From Opitutaceae bacterium (lineage in GTDB: Bacteria; Verrucomicrobiota; Verrucomicrobiia; Opitutales; Opitutaceae), in assembly GCA_016711225.1 (NCBI GenBank), contig JADJTK010000009.1, positions 124,001-188,000 of the forward strand: a stretch of DNA of 64,000 bases. Direction: 5' to 3'. The notes beneath the pieces were generated by a model. The model was given only the letters and a program-made list of their open reading frames with translations. It was not told the origin of the DNA and did not search any database. Shown piece by piece: positions 44,547 to 53,291 of this stretch. Every line of letters begins with the position of its first letter. Position 1 is the first letter of the stretch. The translations under genes and the position numbers were made by a program.

Positions 44547-45659
44547 ATGACCATCCTCGATCGACATGTGCTGGGCGCGTGGCTGAAGGCCTTCGGGCTG
44601 ATCATGACCGCGTTGCTGGGCCTGCTCATCCTGGTGGATATGCAGAACAACCTCGGCACCTTCACCGGCAGCGGGGCCGGGCTGTTGGAGGTCCTCTACT
44701 ACTACCTCGTTCTGGTGCCGGGGAATGTTCCGCTGGTGTTACAGGTGTCGGTGCTGCTGTCGCTGCTCTACGCGCTGGGGCAGATGCACCGGAACAATGA
44801 ATTCACCGCGATGCGCGCCGCCGGGCTGGGGCTTTTTCGGATCACGCGTGCGATCTGGGTCTTTGGTCTGCTTATGGCCGCCGGGGTCTGGTATCTCAAT
44901 GCCAGCCTGATTCCGTGGTCGGTCGAGGAGACCCGCGACACCAAGGAGCAGATGCGGCGCTCGGCGGACATGCGCAAGAAGGGTGACAGCGCCGCCGGGG
45001 TGGTCTCGGCGGTGGGGTTCGCCAATCGGGCGGCCGGTCGCCTTTGGTTCATGAACACCTACGATCAGACCGAACGCCGCGCCCATGGGGTCACGCTCAG
45101 TCTTTTCGACGCGGATCAACACGAACTGCGCCGGATCGCCGCCCGGGATGCCTACTATGATCGCTGGCGCAAGTCGTGGGTATTTCTCGACGGCCGGGAA
45201 CTGAGCTTCGATGCCAAGACCGGCGAGCAGCTGCCCCCGGTGCAGTTCATCGACCGACTGGAACCGGAGATCGATGACGACCCCGAGCTAATGCTCCTGC
45301 TGCTGAAGGATCCGGCTGCCCTTTCGCTCTTTGAGTTGGAGCGGGTATTGGACCATCTGCGCGGCGACGATACGCCTCGCTACCGCCGGTACGCGGTGGA
45401 GCATGAGCGCAAACGCTCCAGCCCCGCCGGAGTGCTCATCGTGATGGCCTTGGCGGTGCCCTTTGCCATCGGCGGGGTGCGGGTGAATCCCGCGGTCAAC
45501 ATGTCGAAGTCGATCGGGTTGTTCTTCGTCTATTTCCTCCTGGCGAAACTGGCCACCCTGATGGGCTCCTTCGGCGTGCTCAGTCCAGTGGCCGCCGCTT
45601 GGCTTCCGGATGCCGCCATGGCGTGGATCGCGTGTTGGTTCTTCATCCGGCTGCGCTGA
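44547..45659 (+). CDS. LptF/LptG-family lipopolysaccharide export permease
   Basis: A 370-residue inner-membrane protein. The N-terminal ILDRHVLGAWLKAFGLIM and the first three membrane helices (to about residue 105), a large periplasmic beta-jellyroll (about 125-265) and three C-terminal helices (SSPAGVLIVMALAVPFAIGG onward) are the YjgP/YjgQ layout. With LptB it moves lipopolysaccharide from the inner membrane to the Lpt bridge. Whether it is LptF or LptG cannot be told. It diverges from ppk1. The frame is open to 44355, but only the part from ATG 44547 is conserved. Confidence 0.9.
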   Translation: MTILDRHVLGAWLKAFGLIMTALLGLLILVDMQNNLGTFTGSGAGLLEVLYYYLVLVPGNVPLVLQVSVLLSLLYALGQMHRNNEFTAMRAAGLGLFRITRAIWVFGLLMAAGVWYLNASLIPWSVEETRDTKEQMRRSADMRKKGDSAAGVVSAVGFANRAAGRLWFMNTYDQTERRAHGVTLSLFDADQHELRRIAARDAYYDRWRKSWVFLDGRELSFDAKTGEQLPPVQFIDRLEPEIDDDPELMLLLLKDPAALSLFELERVLDHLRGDDTPRYRRYAVEHERKRSSPAGVLIVMALAVPFAIGGVRVNPAVNMSKSIGLFFVYFLLAKLATLMGSFGVLSPVAAAWLPDAAMAWIACWFFIRLR

Positions 45660-45778
45660 GGGCGCGCCGCGCGTGGTGGGGCCGGCGTGCGGGATGGTGG
45701 CGGGCGTGGTACGTCCGATGTCGCGCGGGCACTTGCTTCGGCTGGCGACGGTCGGGGACGGCGGCGCGGGGCGAGTTG

Positions 45779-45898
45779 GCCCGCGTGGTTGACCGAGCCG
45801 ATGCAGAAGCGGGCGAGACGGGCGCCGGTGGGGATGGCGAGCAGGGTGTCGCAACTACCCTTGGATTTGTCGCGGTAGCGGACTTGGACGGCACGAAC
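45779..45898 (-). pseudogene. Fragment duplicated from the 104-residue nap-linked gene
   Basis: About 40 codons read VRAVQVRYRDKSKGSCDTLL and onward through PTGARLARFC. This aligns with FRGVQIRYLYESKEWCDTLL and PAGVRLVRIC at the end of the gene at 47957-48271, and the DNA is also similar. There is no start or N-terminal half. It lies in the 307-base gap after the LptF/G gene, which is otherwise empty. The beta-helix gene sits between the two copies. Confidence 0.65.
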
Positions 45899-45966
45899 AG
45901 GGCCCGCTCTGCGAATAATGCGGTGGCCCGGGTCTCTCTGAAACAACGGCTTGGCGCCGGACGATC

Positions 45967-47784
45967 CTAGAACGCGCCCACATCGCCGCCGTCGGCGGCC
46001 GCGCCGATCGCCGGGGAGTCGGCGCGCAGGGTGAAGTCGTCGCCTGCGGGGTTTTCCAGCCGCGGGTCGATGCGGCGGGAGGTCGTGTCGCCAAGTTGGG
46101 TCAGTGCGTCCGCGAAGTCCCGGCTGAGGTGCGCTGTGGGCGGGGCGCTGTGGAGGAAGGGCCTCGTGTCGGGTGTGTACAGGAAAAGGTTACGCGCCGA
46201 GGTCCAGCCGGAGAGGTCGTTGGCGCCCCAGTTCCAGTCGCCCGACCCGATGCGGATCACGCCGTCGCCGGGTGTGGGGTCGAGGAAGAGGTTGTCCTCG
46301 AGATGGAGGTTGGCCACGAAGCCGCCCTGGTCGGGCATTGTGGAGGCGAGCCAGTTGGTGTCGTAGAGCGTGTTGTGGTGGAGGCGGTAGTCGTGGTTCG
46401 CGTTCATGTTGTCGCTGTCCAGCTGGAACGCGGTGCCGTTGCGCACGAAGAGATTATGGTGCGCCTCGCTCGTCCACATGCGCAGGTAGAATCCGATGGC
46501 GTTGTCTTCGAAACGATTGTCGGAGGCCTCCATGTGGACGCGGCCGGCATGTTTGTGGCGCACGGCGATGTGGTTGTCGTGGAAAAGGCAGTGGCGCACG
46601 ACAACGCTGGAGCCTGCGTGGGCGCTCGGCTCCGAGATCACGCTGAATGCGCCGCTGTTGTTGCCGGGGTTGTCGTCGGGCGTGGAGAAAATCTCGCAGT
46701 GGCGCACGACGAAGATGTGCCGGCTGTCGGCCGCGTACATCACCAGTCCGCCGCCGATGCCGCTCCCGGCGGTCACCTGCCCGTCGTGGATGACGAGGTT
46801 GACCATCTCGGCGTAGGTCACGCCGTCGCCGACGACGATGCCCTGATCGCCGAAGTTGCGAAGCTCCAGATTCTGGAAACGAAGCCCGGCGCTGTTGCTG
46901 GCGCGCAGCTGGGCGCTGGTGCGGCGCGAGTCGAAGACGGCGCGGGGCGAGCCGCGCCAGCTCTTGACGGTGGTGGGGCTGTCGGGGGAGCCGCCGGCCT
47001 GGGCGCGGTACAGGTTCAGCGTCATCCGGTGCCCTGAGCTGTGGGTGGCCATGTCGAACACGCCGCGCACGTAGATGAAGTCGCCGCCGCGCACGGCGTC
47101 CTCAACGACCTCGAAGCTGTTGAACGGTGAACCATGGCTGCCGTCGCCGCCGGCGGGTGCCGCGGAGTCGACCCACCAGTTGCGCCGCCCCACCGGTGCC
47201 TCGCCGGTGGCCGGATCGCCGGGCTCGATACCGTCGGGCCAGAGAAGTCCCGGGGCAGGGCGTTGCTCCTTGTAGGAAAGGCGCACGCGGGCGAAGCCTT
47301 GGCTGGGTGCGCCCGTGGCCGCGTCGATCCAGGTGGTGGCCAGTCGCGGGTTGCCGCCGCTTTCCCCGATGGAGGAGGCGCCCCCGAGGTTGACGAGCGG
47401 TCGGCCGTAGACACTACGGGCGACAATGAACCAGATACAGAGGTCGGACGAGGTCTCGATATGGTAGGCGAGGTCGGTCTTGGCGGGGTCGCGCGGGAAG
47501 GTGGCGGAGAACGCGGGGCCGGAGCACTCGACGGCGGTGGCCGGTCGCGAGGTGGCGGAGGCGGGATCGGTGTCCCAAGCGTACTCGACAATGTTGGACG
47601 CGCCGTCGCCATCGGGATCGGCAAGTTGGGCGGCGGTGTCGTTGGTGCCCGTCAGTCCGTGGGCGGCGAGCCAGTTCGGGAACGTGGTGGGGCTGGCGCC
47701 GAGGTGCGTGGCCCACGCGAGGATCGCGAGGAGGCGCGCGGCAGTGCGAAGCGTCGTGGTTCGGTGGGGCTGTGGCGAGGACAT
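45967..47784 (-). CDS. Secreted right-handed parallel beta-helix protein
   Basis: A 605-residue exported protein. After a signal peptide (about 1-33, from ATG 47784), a short segment with ADPDGDGASNIVEYAWDTDP resembles the calcium-binding linkers found in many secreted proteins of this phylum. From about residue 210 an irregular beta-helix follows, with repeated short units such as LRFQNLELRNFGDQGI, VNLVIHDG, FVVRHCEIFST, VVRHCLFHDNHIAV and HHNLFVRNG. The fold is typical of polysaccharide lyases and related carbohydrate-acting proteins; no catalytic residues can be assigned. It is flanked by copies of another gene's 3' end. Confidence 0.8.
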   Translation of the reverse strand: MSSPQPHRTTTLRTAARLLAILAWATHLGASPTTFPNWLAAHGLTGTNDTAAQLADPDGDGASNIVEYAWDTDPASATSRPATAVECSGPAFSATFPRDPAKTDLAYHIETSSDLCIWFIVARSVYGRPLVNLGGASSIGESGGNPRLATTWIDAATGAPSQGFARVRLSYKEQRPAPGLLWPDGIEPGDPATGEAPVGRRNWWVDSAAPAGGDGSHGSPFNSFEVVEDAVRGGDFIYVRGVFDMATHSSGHRMTLNLYRAQAGGSPDSPTTVKSWRGSPRAVFDSRRTSAQLRASNSAGLRFQNLELRNFGDQGIVVGDGVTYAEMVNLVIHDGQVTAGSGIGGGLVMYAADSRHIFVVRHCEIFSTPDDNPGNNSGAFSVISEPSAHAGSSVVVRHCLFHDNHIAVRHKHAGRVHMEASDNRFEDNAIGFYLRMWTSEAHHNLFVRNGTAFQLDSDNMNANHDYRLHHNTLYDTNWLASTMPDQGGFVANLHLEDNLFLDPTPGDGVIRIGSGDWNWGANDLSGWTSARNLFLYTPDTRPFLHSAPPTAHLSRDFADALTQLGDTTSRRIDPRLENPAGDDFTLRADSPAIGAAADGGDVGAF

Positions 47785-47956
47785 CGGCTGGACCAGCAGG
47801 CGGCCACCGTCGCGGCCAGTCAACGGGAGGGCGTTCAAAACTCGGTGAATGCGGCGGGTGGGGAGGTGGAAAGCCTCGTGCTAGGCTCGGCCCAGGCGGC
47901 GCTCGCGAGTCCGACCGGAGCGCGGTGTCTGATTGGGTATTCGGGCTGTTTCGTTG

Positions 47957-48271
47957 CTACGGCGAGTGGGCGTCGTCGGTGCAGATGCGGACCAAGCGCA
48001 CGCCGGCAGGGGTGGCGAGCAGGGTATCGCACCACTCTTTGGACTCATAGAGGTAGCGGATCTGCACGCCGCGGAACTGCCCGGCGGTGAGGCCGGTGCG
48101 CGCGCCGGCCAGATCGATCGTCACCGGGGTGGTCATCGCCTGCGCGGCGGTTTTGGGGACGACCGCGATGATCTGGGTGCACTGCGCGAGGTCACGAAAG
48201 AGGGCGTCGAGCGTGGGGACGTCGAGCACGGCCTGTTGCACGTCGGGCAATCGCGGTGCGGGTTCAGCCAT
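47957..48271 (-). CDS. Conserved 104-residue protein linked to the nap operon
   Basis: A small soluble protein (LPDVQQAVLDVPTLDALFRDL ... GVQIRYLYESKEWCDTLLATP). Its start overlaps the end of the NapF-like gene by 8 nt, so it is the last gene of the nap transcript. The pattern of two helices followed by strands, with a conserved WCDTLL motif, is not one I can name. A partial second copy lies 2 kb away. A role in nitrate reductase maturation or electron transfer is only suggested by position. Confidence 0.7.
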   Translation of the reverse strand: MAEPAPRLPDVQQAVLDVPTLDALFRDLAQCTQIIAVVPKTAAQAMTTPVTIDLAGARTGLTAGQFRGVQIRYLYESKEWCDTLLATPAGVRLVRICTDDAHSP

Positions 48272-48751
48272 GGGTGGGCGGTGTCGGAGGATTGAACACC
48301 GGGAAGGGCGAGTGGGCTGCGGTGCTCGGGCCGGTGGCGGGCGGTGGCAGGCCGGGTGGGCGCGGCACGATGCGGATGGCTTGTCCGGGGGCGGGGCAGA
48401 CTTCGTGGCAGAGCCGACAGCCGGTGCAGATCGACGGCACCACGCGCGGCAGGCCCAGTTCCAGCACAAGCGCACCGGCGACCGGGCAGCGCTCGACGCA
48501 GATGGTGCAGCCGGTGCCCTGGTAGGCGAGGCACTCGCGACCGGCGATGACCGCGATGTGCGAATACGAGGGGATCGGCCCCGCTTGGCTCAGCGGTGGG
48601 CGCGTGACCGGGGAGGTGCGGGGCGAATTGGCGGGTGCAGGGGCGGGCCGGTCCGGTTGGGTGGCCGCGGCGCGGCGCGGCGCACCGGGCTGAAGAGCCG
48701 GGTGAGCATGTCGCGGCGCGAGAGGCCGCGGGGATCGGAGGGCGAGGGCAC
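48264..48751 (-). pseudogene. napF: NapF-like ferredoxin gene with a 5-bp-repeat frameshift
   Basis: The N-terminus SDPRGLSRRDMLTRLFSPVRR is in one frame (from GTG 48751) and ends at a stop at 48590. The body is in another frame: a Pro-rich linker, then ECLAYQGTGCTICVERCPV and CTGCRLCHEVCP, two [4Fe-4S] sites, ending at 48264. Three tandem copies of GGCGC (48669-48683 on the plus strand) lie at the junction; two copies would restore the frame. NapF proteins help assemble or supply electrons to NapA. This may be a disabled gene or one switched by repeat slippage. Confidence 0.65.
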
Positions 48752-48815
48752 GGGGCGGAAGGTGCGGAGGGGGCTGGAGATTGGCAAATGGCGGCGGTGG
48801 GGGGGCGAGTCGGTA

Positions 48816-48872
48816 GTAGGAGCGTGCTTGCACGCGATCAACGCCCGAGTTCGCGTGCGAGCACGCTCCTAC
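48816..48872. repeat. Inverted pair of GTAG-headed REP elements inside the nap operon
   Basis: Units at 48816-48837 (plus) and 48851-48872 (minus) each begin GTAGGAGCGTGCT and end GCACGCGA, with one mismatch between them and a 13-nt spacer. The pair lies between the NapB-like and NapF-like genes, where it could terminate or stabilise upstream mRNA. Architecture equals that at 26111-26167. Confidence 0.9.
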
Positions 48873-48882
48873 ATCGGAAATG

Positions 48883-49737
48883 TTACCGAATGGCGGCGGG
48901 CGCGTTGGTTTTCCAGTCGGCGACGGGCAGCGGGGGCGGGAGGCCGGAAGCGAAATGGCTGTCGAGGGTGGCGTTGGGGGCGTGGCACTGCACGCAGCTC
49001 TGCCGGTTCGGATGCGAGGTGCGTAGAGCGGCGGTGCCGCCGGGGCCATGACAGCTCATGCAGTTGTCGCGCATCCAGGTGGTGTGCGGGATCGTGGGCG
49101 GCGCGCCGAGGTAGGCGCGTGGGCCGGGGCCGGAGGGCGGGCTGCCGGCAAAGCTGTTGCCTTCGGAGAGCGCGGTGCTGCGCGCCTGCCACCAACTCGC
49201 GGGCCCGACGGAGGAGACGTGACACTGAATACAGTTGGTGTAGCGCGGATGGCTGATTTGCGGCACGGCGCGGCCGGCGACGACTGTGGGCGTGCCGTGG
49301 CATTCCAGGCAGGCGGCGGAGCTGAGCTGGTCGGTGGGATGCGGGGCGACGGGCGGGGCGCCGTCGTACTGGCGGCGTCCGATCCGGGTGGTGCGCAGCC
49401 GGGCAAGATCGCCGGCGGTGAGCACGGCGGGCACGTACTGAGCGGCTGGATCGGGGCGCGCGAGCGTGGCCAGGCTCACCGTCCAGTCGCGGTTCGGCCG
49501 CAGCCGGCCGTCGTGCAAGTCGGCGTAGCGCGGGGCCTCGGGATAAGCTCGGCGGCGGGGGGCGGTGGTGGGGCGAGAGGCGCTGACGCGGGCGAGGCGC
49601 GTGTCGTGGGCGGCGTGATCGGTTTGGCGGAGGCCCATGAAGAAGCCGCTGAGCCCGACGGTGAGCGCGACGAGACCGGCGACGACTGCGAGTCTGCGGC
49701 CGGTGCGTGACGTGGGCGGAGGAGAGGAGGGAGTCAT
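48883..49737 (-). CDS. napB: Membrane-anchored tetrahaem cytochrome c, NapB-like
   Basis: A 284-residue periplasmic electron carrier held by one N-terminal helix (about 15-36, LAVVAGLVALTVGLSGFFMG). Four CxxCH haem sites are present: CLECH, CIQCH, CMSCH and CVQCH. The arrangement PHPTDQLSSAACLECHG ... SHPRYTNCIQCH resembles NapB, which normally has two haems and no anchor, so this looks like a doubled or extended NapB. It lies 24 nt after napA and should pass electrons to it. Symbol given by context and resemblance. Confidence 0.78.
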   Translation of the reverse strand: MTPSSPPPTSRTGRRLAVVAGLVALTVGLSGFFMGLRQTDHAAHDTRLARVSASRPTTAPRRRAYPEAPRYADLHDGRLRPNRDWTVSLATLARPDPAAQYVPAVLTAGDLARLRTTRIGRRQYDGAPPVAPHPTDQLSSAACLECHGTPTVVAGRAVPQISHPRYTNCIQCHVSSVGPASWWQARSTALSEGNSFAGSPPSGPGPRAYLGAPPTIPHTTWMRDNCMSCHGPGGTAALRTSHPNRQSCVQCHAPNATLDSHFASGLPPPLPVADWKTNAPAAIR

Positions 49738-49761
49738 CGCGAACGAGAGACGCGGGAGGCC

Positions 49762-52206
49762 TCAGCCGTGGGGTGAGGGGGGCACGGGGAGGATGGGCTC
49801 ACCGCCTTTGCGATACACCTTTACGGCGCACTTCTTGTAGTCGGGCTCCTTGGAGATCGGGCACGGTTCCCCGAGGGTGACCTCGTTGATCATGAGGCGC
49901 TCGTCGAAGAACGGCACGAACACGGTGCCCCGTGGCGGGCGGGCGCGGCCGTTGACCCAGACCGGGAGCTCAATCTTCCCGCGGCGCGATTCGACGACGG
50001 CCAGGTCGCCATTACCCAGGCCGGCCGCGGCGGCGTCCTCCGGGTTCATCTCGACATAGGCGTTGGGCATCGCGTTGCGCAGCTGCGGTACGCGCATGGT
50101 CATGGTGCCGGTGTGCCAGTGCTCCAATACGCGACCGGTGCACAGCCAAGTGGGGAAGTCGGGGTTCGGCTCCTCGGTGGCGGGCTCGTACGGGCAGAAC
50201 CAGATGAGGGCTTTGTCGTCCTTGGTGACGGAGTGGTAGAACTGGATGCCCTTGCCCTTGGCGACGAAGGGATCGGCGCCTTCGGTGAAGCGAAACTTGG
50301 TCTCCTGCCACGCGCCGTCGGCAGTCTGCACGACCGGCCAGCGCAGGCCGCGGGACTGCGCGAGCACATCGTAGGGCGCGAGGTTCTTGTGCTTGTAGAA
50401 TGAAAACAGGCGGTACTCGTCGTACAGGGCGCGGTCGACGTTGATGTCGCCATAGTGGGCGTAGTCCCAGACGGGGACCTCGCGGCCGGCGGCGTCCTTC
50501 ATGGCGAAGAGGAAGTTGCCGTCGCGGTCCTTCATTCCGGGGTGGCCGAGCTCGAAGAGGCGGTGGGCGACGGCGATGGTCATCCAGGCATCCGGCCGGG
50601 CCTGACCGGGGGGCTCGACCTGCTTGAACCACTGCTGGGTGCGGCGCTCGGAATTGCCGTAGATGCCGTTCTTCTCGACCCAGAGTGCGGCGGGGAGCAC
50701 GAGGTCGGCGATCGCGGTGGTGGCGGTCGGGTAGACTTCGGAGACGATGAGAAATTTGTCGGCGAGGCCCTTCTTGGCGAGGAAGAGCTTGTGGAGGTTG
50801 GGCAGCGACTGGCCGGGATTGGTGACCTGGACGATGATGGTGTGGATGTCGCCGCCCTTCTCGGTGGGCGTGCAGAACTTCTCGAAGAGTTGGACGGTGT
50901 GGTATCCGGATTTCGGGTTGATGCGGCCGCCGGGCACTTTCCAGATATCCTCGGAGTCCTTGCGGTGTTCGGCGTTGGCGACGAGGCGGCCGCCGGGGAG
51001 GAAGTTGCACATCGTGCCGACCTCGCGGGCGGTGCCGCAGGCGGAGGGCTGGCCGGTGAGGGAGGTAGGGGCGTCGCCCGGGCGGCCGAAGTGTCCGCTG
51101 AGTAGATGGATGGAGTGGACGAGACGGTTGATCGCGGTGCCGCGGTTGTGCTGGTTCATCCCCATGCACCAGAGGCTGGTGATGCGTACGTCGCGGCGGC
51201 CGAAGAGCTCGGCGAGCATCCGGATTTTGGCGGCAGGGATGCCCGAGATCTTCTCGACGTATTCGGGAGTGTAGGGCTCGAGCGCGGCGCGGTAGTCCTC
51301 GAAGGAGATGGCTTTGCCGAGGAGATCGAGCGGGGCGTTGTCGCCGCGGAAGTTGCAGTACTTGGCGACGAAGTCGCGGTCCCAGTTGTTGTTCTGGAGC
51401 AGGAGGTGGGCGATGCCGTTGGCGATGGCCAGGTCGCTGTTGGGGCGGAACTCGAGGTATTCGTCGGCGTGCTCGGTGGTGCGGGTGCGGCGCGTGCCCA
51501 TGTCGATGAGGGTGACCTTCTGGCCCTTGAGCCGGCGGTCGATGATCCGCGAGAAGAGCACCGGGTGCATCTCGGCCGGGTTGTTGCCCCAGAGGATGAC
51601 GACATCGGCGGCGTCGAGGTCGTCGTAGCAGCCGGCGGGCTCGTCCACGCCGTAGACGGAGAGGTAACCGGTAACTGCGGACGCCATGCAGAGGCGGGCG
51701 TTGGGCTCGATGTGGTTGTTGGCCAGGCCGCCCTTCATGAACTTCTGGGCGGCGTAGCCCTCGGGGATCGTCCATTGGCCGCTGCCATAGAAGGCGAAGC
51801 CCTTGGGGTCCTTCAGCACACGCTGCGCGACGACGTCGATGGCCTCCTCCCAGGTGATCGGCTCCAGCACGCCGTTGCGGCGCAGCATCGGCGTGGTGAG
51901 GCGGTCCTGGCCGTAGAGGATGCCGCCTACGTGGTAGCCTTTCACGCACAGCAGGCCCTTGTTCACCTCGGCGAGCTGCTCGCCCTGGATGGCGACGACG
52001 CGGCCGTCCTTCACGCCGACGCGCACATGGCAACCGGTGCCGCAGAAACGGCACGGGGCCTTGTCCCAGGTGATGCCGTCGGGCGTGGTGGTGGCGCCAG
52101 GGTGAGGGGCAGTGGTGTTCTCGACGGCGCCAAGGCGCTGGGCGATCACGGCGGTGGCGGCGGCCATCGCGGTGGTACGGAGGAAATCGCGGCGATCCAT
52201 GCTCAT
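49762..52206 (-). CDS. napA: Periplasmic nitrate reductase catalytic subunit NapA
   Basis: An 814-residue molybdoenzyme that reduces nitrate to nitrite in the periplasm. A Tat signal is at the start (DRRDFLRTTA). The [4Fe-4S] cluster is bound by Cys52, Cys55, Cys59 and Cys87 (PCRFCGTGC ... GLLCVKG). The molybdenum ligand is Cys173 in NARLCMASAV, typical of Nap and distinct from the Asp of NarG. The molybdopterin-dinucleotide domain at the C-terminus is complete. An in-frame start at 52305 was rejected in favour of 52206, which places the Tat motif correctly. Follows napD by 40 nt. Confidence 0.96.
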   Translation of the reverse strand: MSMDRRDFLRTTAMAAATAVIAQRLGAVENTTAPHPGATTTPDGITWDKAPCRFCGTGCHVRVGVKDGRVVAIQGEQLAEVNKGLLCVKGYHVGGILYGQDRLTTPMLRRNGVLEPITWEEAIDVVAQRVLKDPKGFAFYGSGQWTIPEGYAAQKFMKGGLANNHIEPNARLCMASAVTGYLSVYGVDEPAGCYDDLDAADVVILWGNNPAEMHPVLFSRIIDRRLKGQKVTLIDMGTRRTRTTEHADEYLEFRPNSDLAIANGIAHLLLQNNNWDRDFVAKYCNFRGDNAPLDLLGKAISFEDYRAALEPYTPEYVEKISGIPAAKIRMLAELFGRRDVRITSLWCMGMNQHNRGTAINRLVHSIHLLSGHFGRPGDAPTSLTGQPSACGTAREVGTMCNFLPGGRLVANAEHRKDSEDIWKVPGGRINPKSGYHTVQLFEKFCTPTEKGGDIHTIIVQVTNPGQSLPNLHKLFLAKKGLADKFLIVSEVYPTATTAIADLVLPAALWVEKNGIYGNSERRTQQWFKQVEPPGQARPDAWMTIAVAHRLFELGHPGMKDRDGNFLFAMKDAAGREVPVWDYAHYGDINVDRALYDEYRLFSFYKHKNLAPYDVLAQSRGLRWPVVQTADGAWQETKFRFTEGADPFVAKGKGIQFYHSVTKDDKALIWFCPYEPATEEPNPDFPTWLCTGRVLEHWHTGTMTMRVPQLRNAMPNAYVEMNPEDAAAAGLGNGDLAVVESRRGKIELPVWVNGRARPPRGTVFVPFFDERLMINEVTLGEPCPISKEPDYKKCAVKVYRKGGEPILPVPPSPHG

Positions 52207-52246
52207 GGGAGAAGGGATAAGGGAAGGGGAATGAGGGGCTTGGCGC

Positions 52247-52528
52247 CTACTCGGTGGCGTAACGCGGGGTGTCGAGTTGCGGGACGACCTCGACGAAGGC
52301 GACATCGACGCTTGCCAGGCCGGGCAGCGATTCGAGCCAGCGATGCAGCTCGCGCGGGTCGGGGGTCTCGGCCACGAGCGGAATCCAAGAATCGCGTATC
52401 GCGCCGAGTTCGAGGCCGACCTGGGCCCGCAGTGTGGCGAGGGTGGTGGTGCGCAGGGCGTCTTCTTCGCGCAACCGCAGCACGAGACTGATCACGACGG
52501 GCTCCGGAGTGGTCACGGGAGGGGGCAT
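52247..52528 (-). CDS. napD: NapD-like chaperone
   Basis: A 93-residue cytoplasmic protein with a ferredoxin-like alternation of strands and helices (PVVISLVLRLRE ... HRWLESLPGLASVDVAFVEVV). NapD binds the Tat signal of NapA and delays export until the cofactor is in place. Size, the LPGLASV segment and position directly before napA support the call; sequence identity within the family is always low. It is the first gene of the minus-strand nap operon and lies beside the palindromic operator. Confidence 0.8.
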   Translation of the reverse strand: MPPPVTTPEPVVISLVLRLREEDALRTTTLATLRAQVGLELGAIRDSWIPLVAETPDPRELHRWLESLPGLASVDVAFVEVVPQLDTPRYATE

Positions 52529-52563
52529 CCTGGGGATAGGATGCGCGCGGCCGCTCCTTGCAC

Positions 52564-52587
52564 AAGATAAAAAGACAGTTTTATCTT
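52564..52587. promoter_or_regulatory. Palindromic operator between the divergent nap and nrf-like operons
   Basis: Perfect 9-bp arms AAGATAAAA and TTTTATCTT are separated by 6 nt. The site lies 36 nt before both napD and the tetrahaem cytochrome gene. AAGAT...ATCTT ends recall NsrR/Rrf2-family sites, and an Rrf2 gene ends the plus-strand operon. Confidence 0.75.
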
Positions 52588-52622
52588 GAAATACGCGCCT
52601 GGCGTGCCGATGGTGGCGGTGC

Positions 52623-53291
52623 TTGAAGGCCCCGCGTTACCTCTCCGCTTTTGTCGTCGTCGCTTTGTGCTCCGCCGGTGCGTGGGCGTTGCGTGCCGGC
52701 CCTGCCGATCCCGTCGTTGCGCCGCCGGCTCCAGGCGCGTCCTCCGAGACGACCGGGGTCACCCGTATGCGTCACGCGGTGGGCATTCGGTCCGGTCCCG
52801 CGACACCAAAGGTGCTCACCAACGCGCTCAACCATGGCGGCGAGCCCGTGCCGGTGGCCTGCGCGACCTGCCACACCACGCGCACCCCGAACCTCGCGCT
52901 GCGCGCCGGCGAGGACCTCAAGGAGTTTCATCAAGGCCTCGCCTACCAGCATGGGGCGCAAAGCTGTCTCTCCTGCCACAACGCCACCAACTACGACACG
53001 CTCCGCCGGGCCGACGGCACCTCGGTTGACTACCCGCGTGTCATCGAGCTGTGCGCTCAGTGCCACGGTCCACAATATCGCGATTTCAGAGCCGGAGCGC
53101 ACGGTGGGATGACCGGCCATTGGGACCTCGCCTGCGGGCCGCGCGAGCGTAACACCTGTGTGGATTGCCACGACCCGCACGCGCCGGCGTTTCCCAAGGT
53201 GCGCCCTGTCTTCGCGCCGATCGATCGCGGCGCCGTCCAGCAAGCGCAGCGCGCCGCCGCCCACCCCGTCCCGGAGTCCCGCCATGAGTGA
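52623..53291 (+). CDS. Periplasmic tetrahaem cytochrome c
   Basis: A 222-residue exported cytochrome with a signal peptide (about 1-23) and four CxxCH sites: CATCH, CLSCH, CAQCH and CVDCH, the last in NTCVDCHDPHAPAFPKV. It begins at a TTG. The spacing and the HGGMTGHWDL segment resemble cytochromes that sit beside NrfC/NrfD or molybdopterin modules. The next gene starts 8 nt before its stop. It is the likely carrier between the NrfC/NrfD-like quinol dehydrogenase and the NapB/NapA side. Confidence 0.85.
   Translation: MKAPRYLSAFVVVALCSAGAWALRAGPADPVVAPPAPGASSETTGVTRMRHAVGIRSGPATPKVLTNALNHGGEPVPVACATCHTTRTPNLALRAGEDLKEFHQGLAYQHGAQSCLSCHNATNYDTLRRADGTSVDYPRVIELCAQCHGPQYRDFRAGAHGGMTGHWDLACGPRERNTCVDCHDPHAPAFPKVRPVFAPIDRGAVQQAQRAAAHPVPESRHE

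Noticed and set aside
52540..52600. FNR-type site in the nap/nrf intergenic region
   Set aside because: No TTGAT-N4-ATCAA arrangement is present; the palindrome there has a different form.
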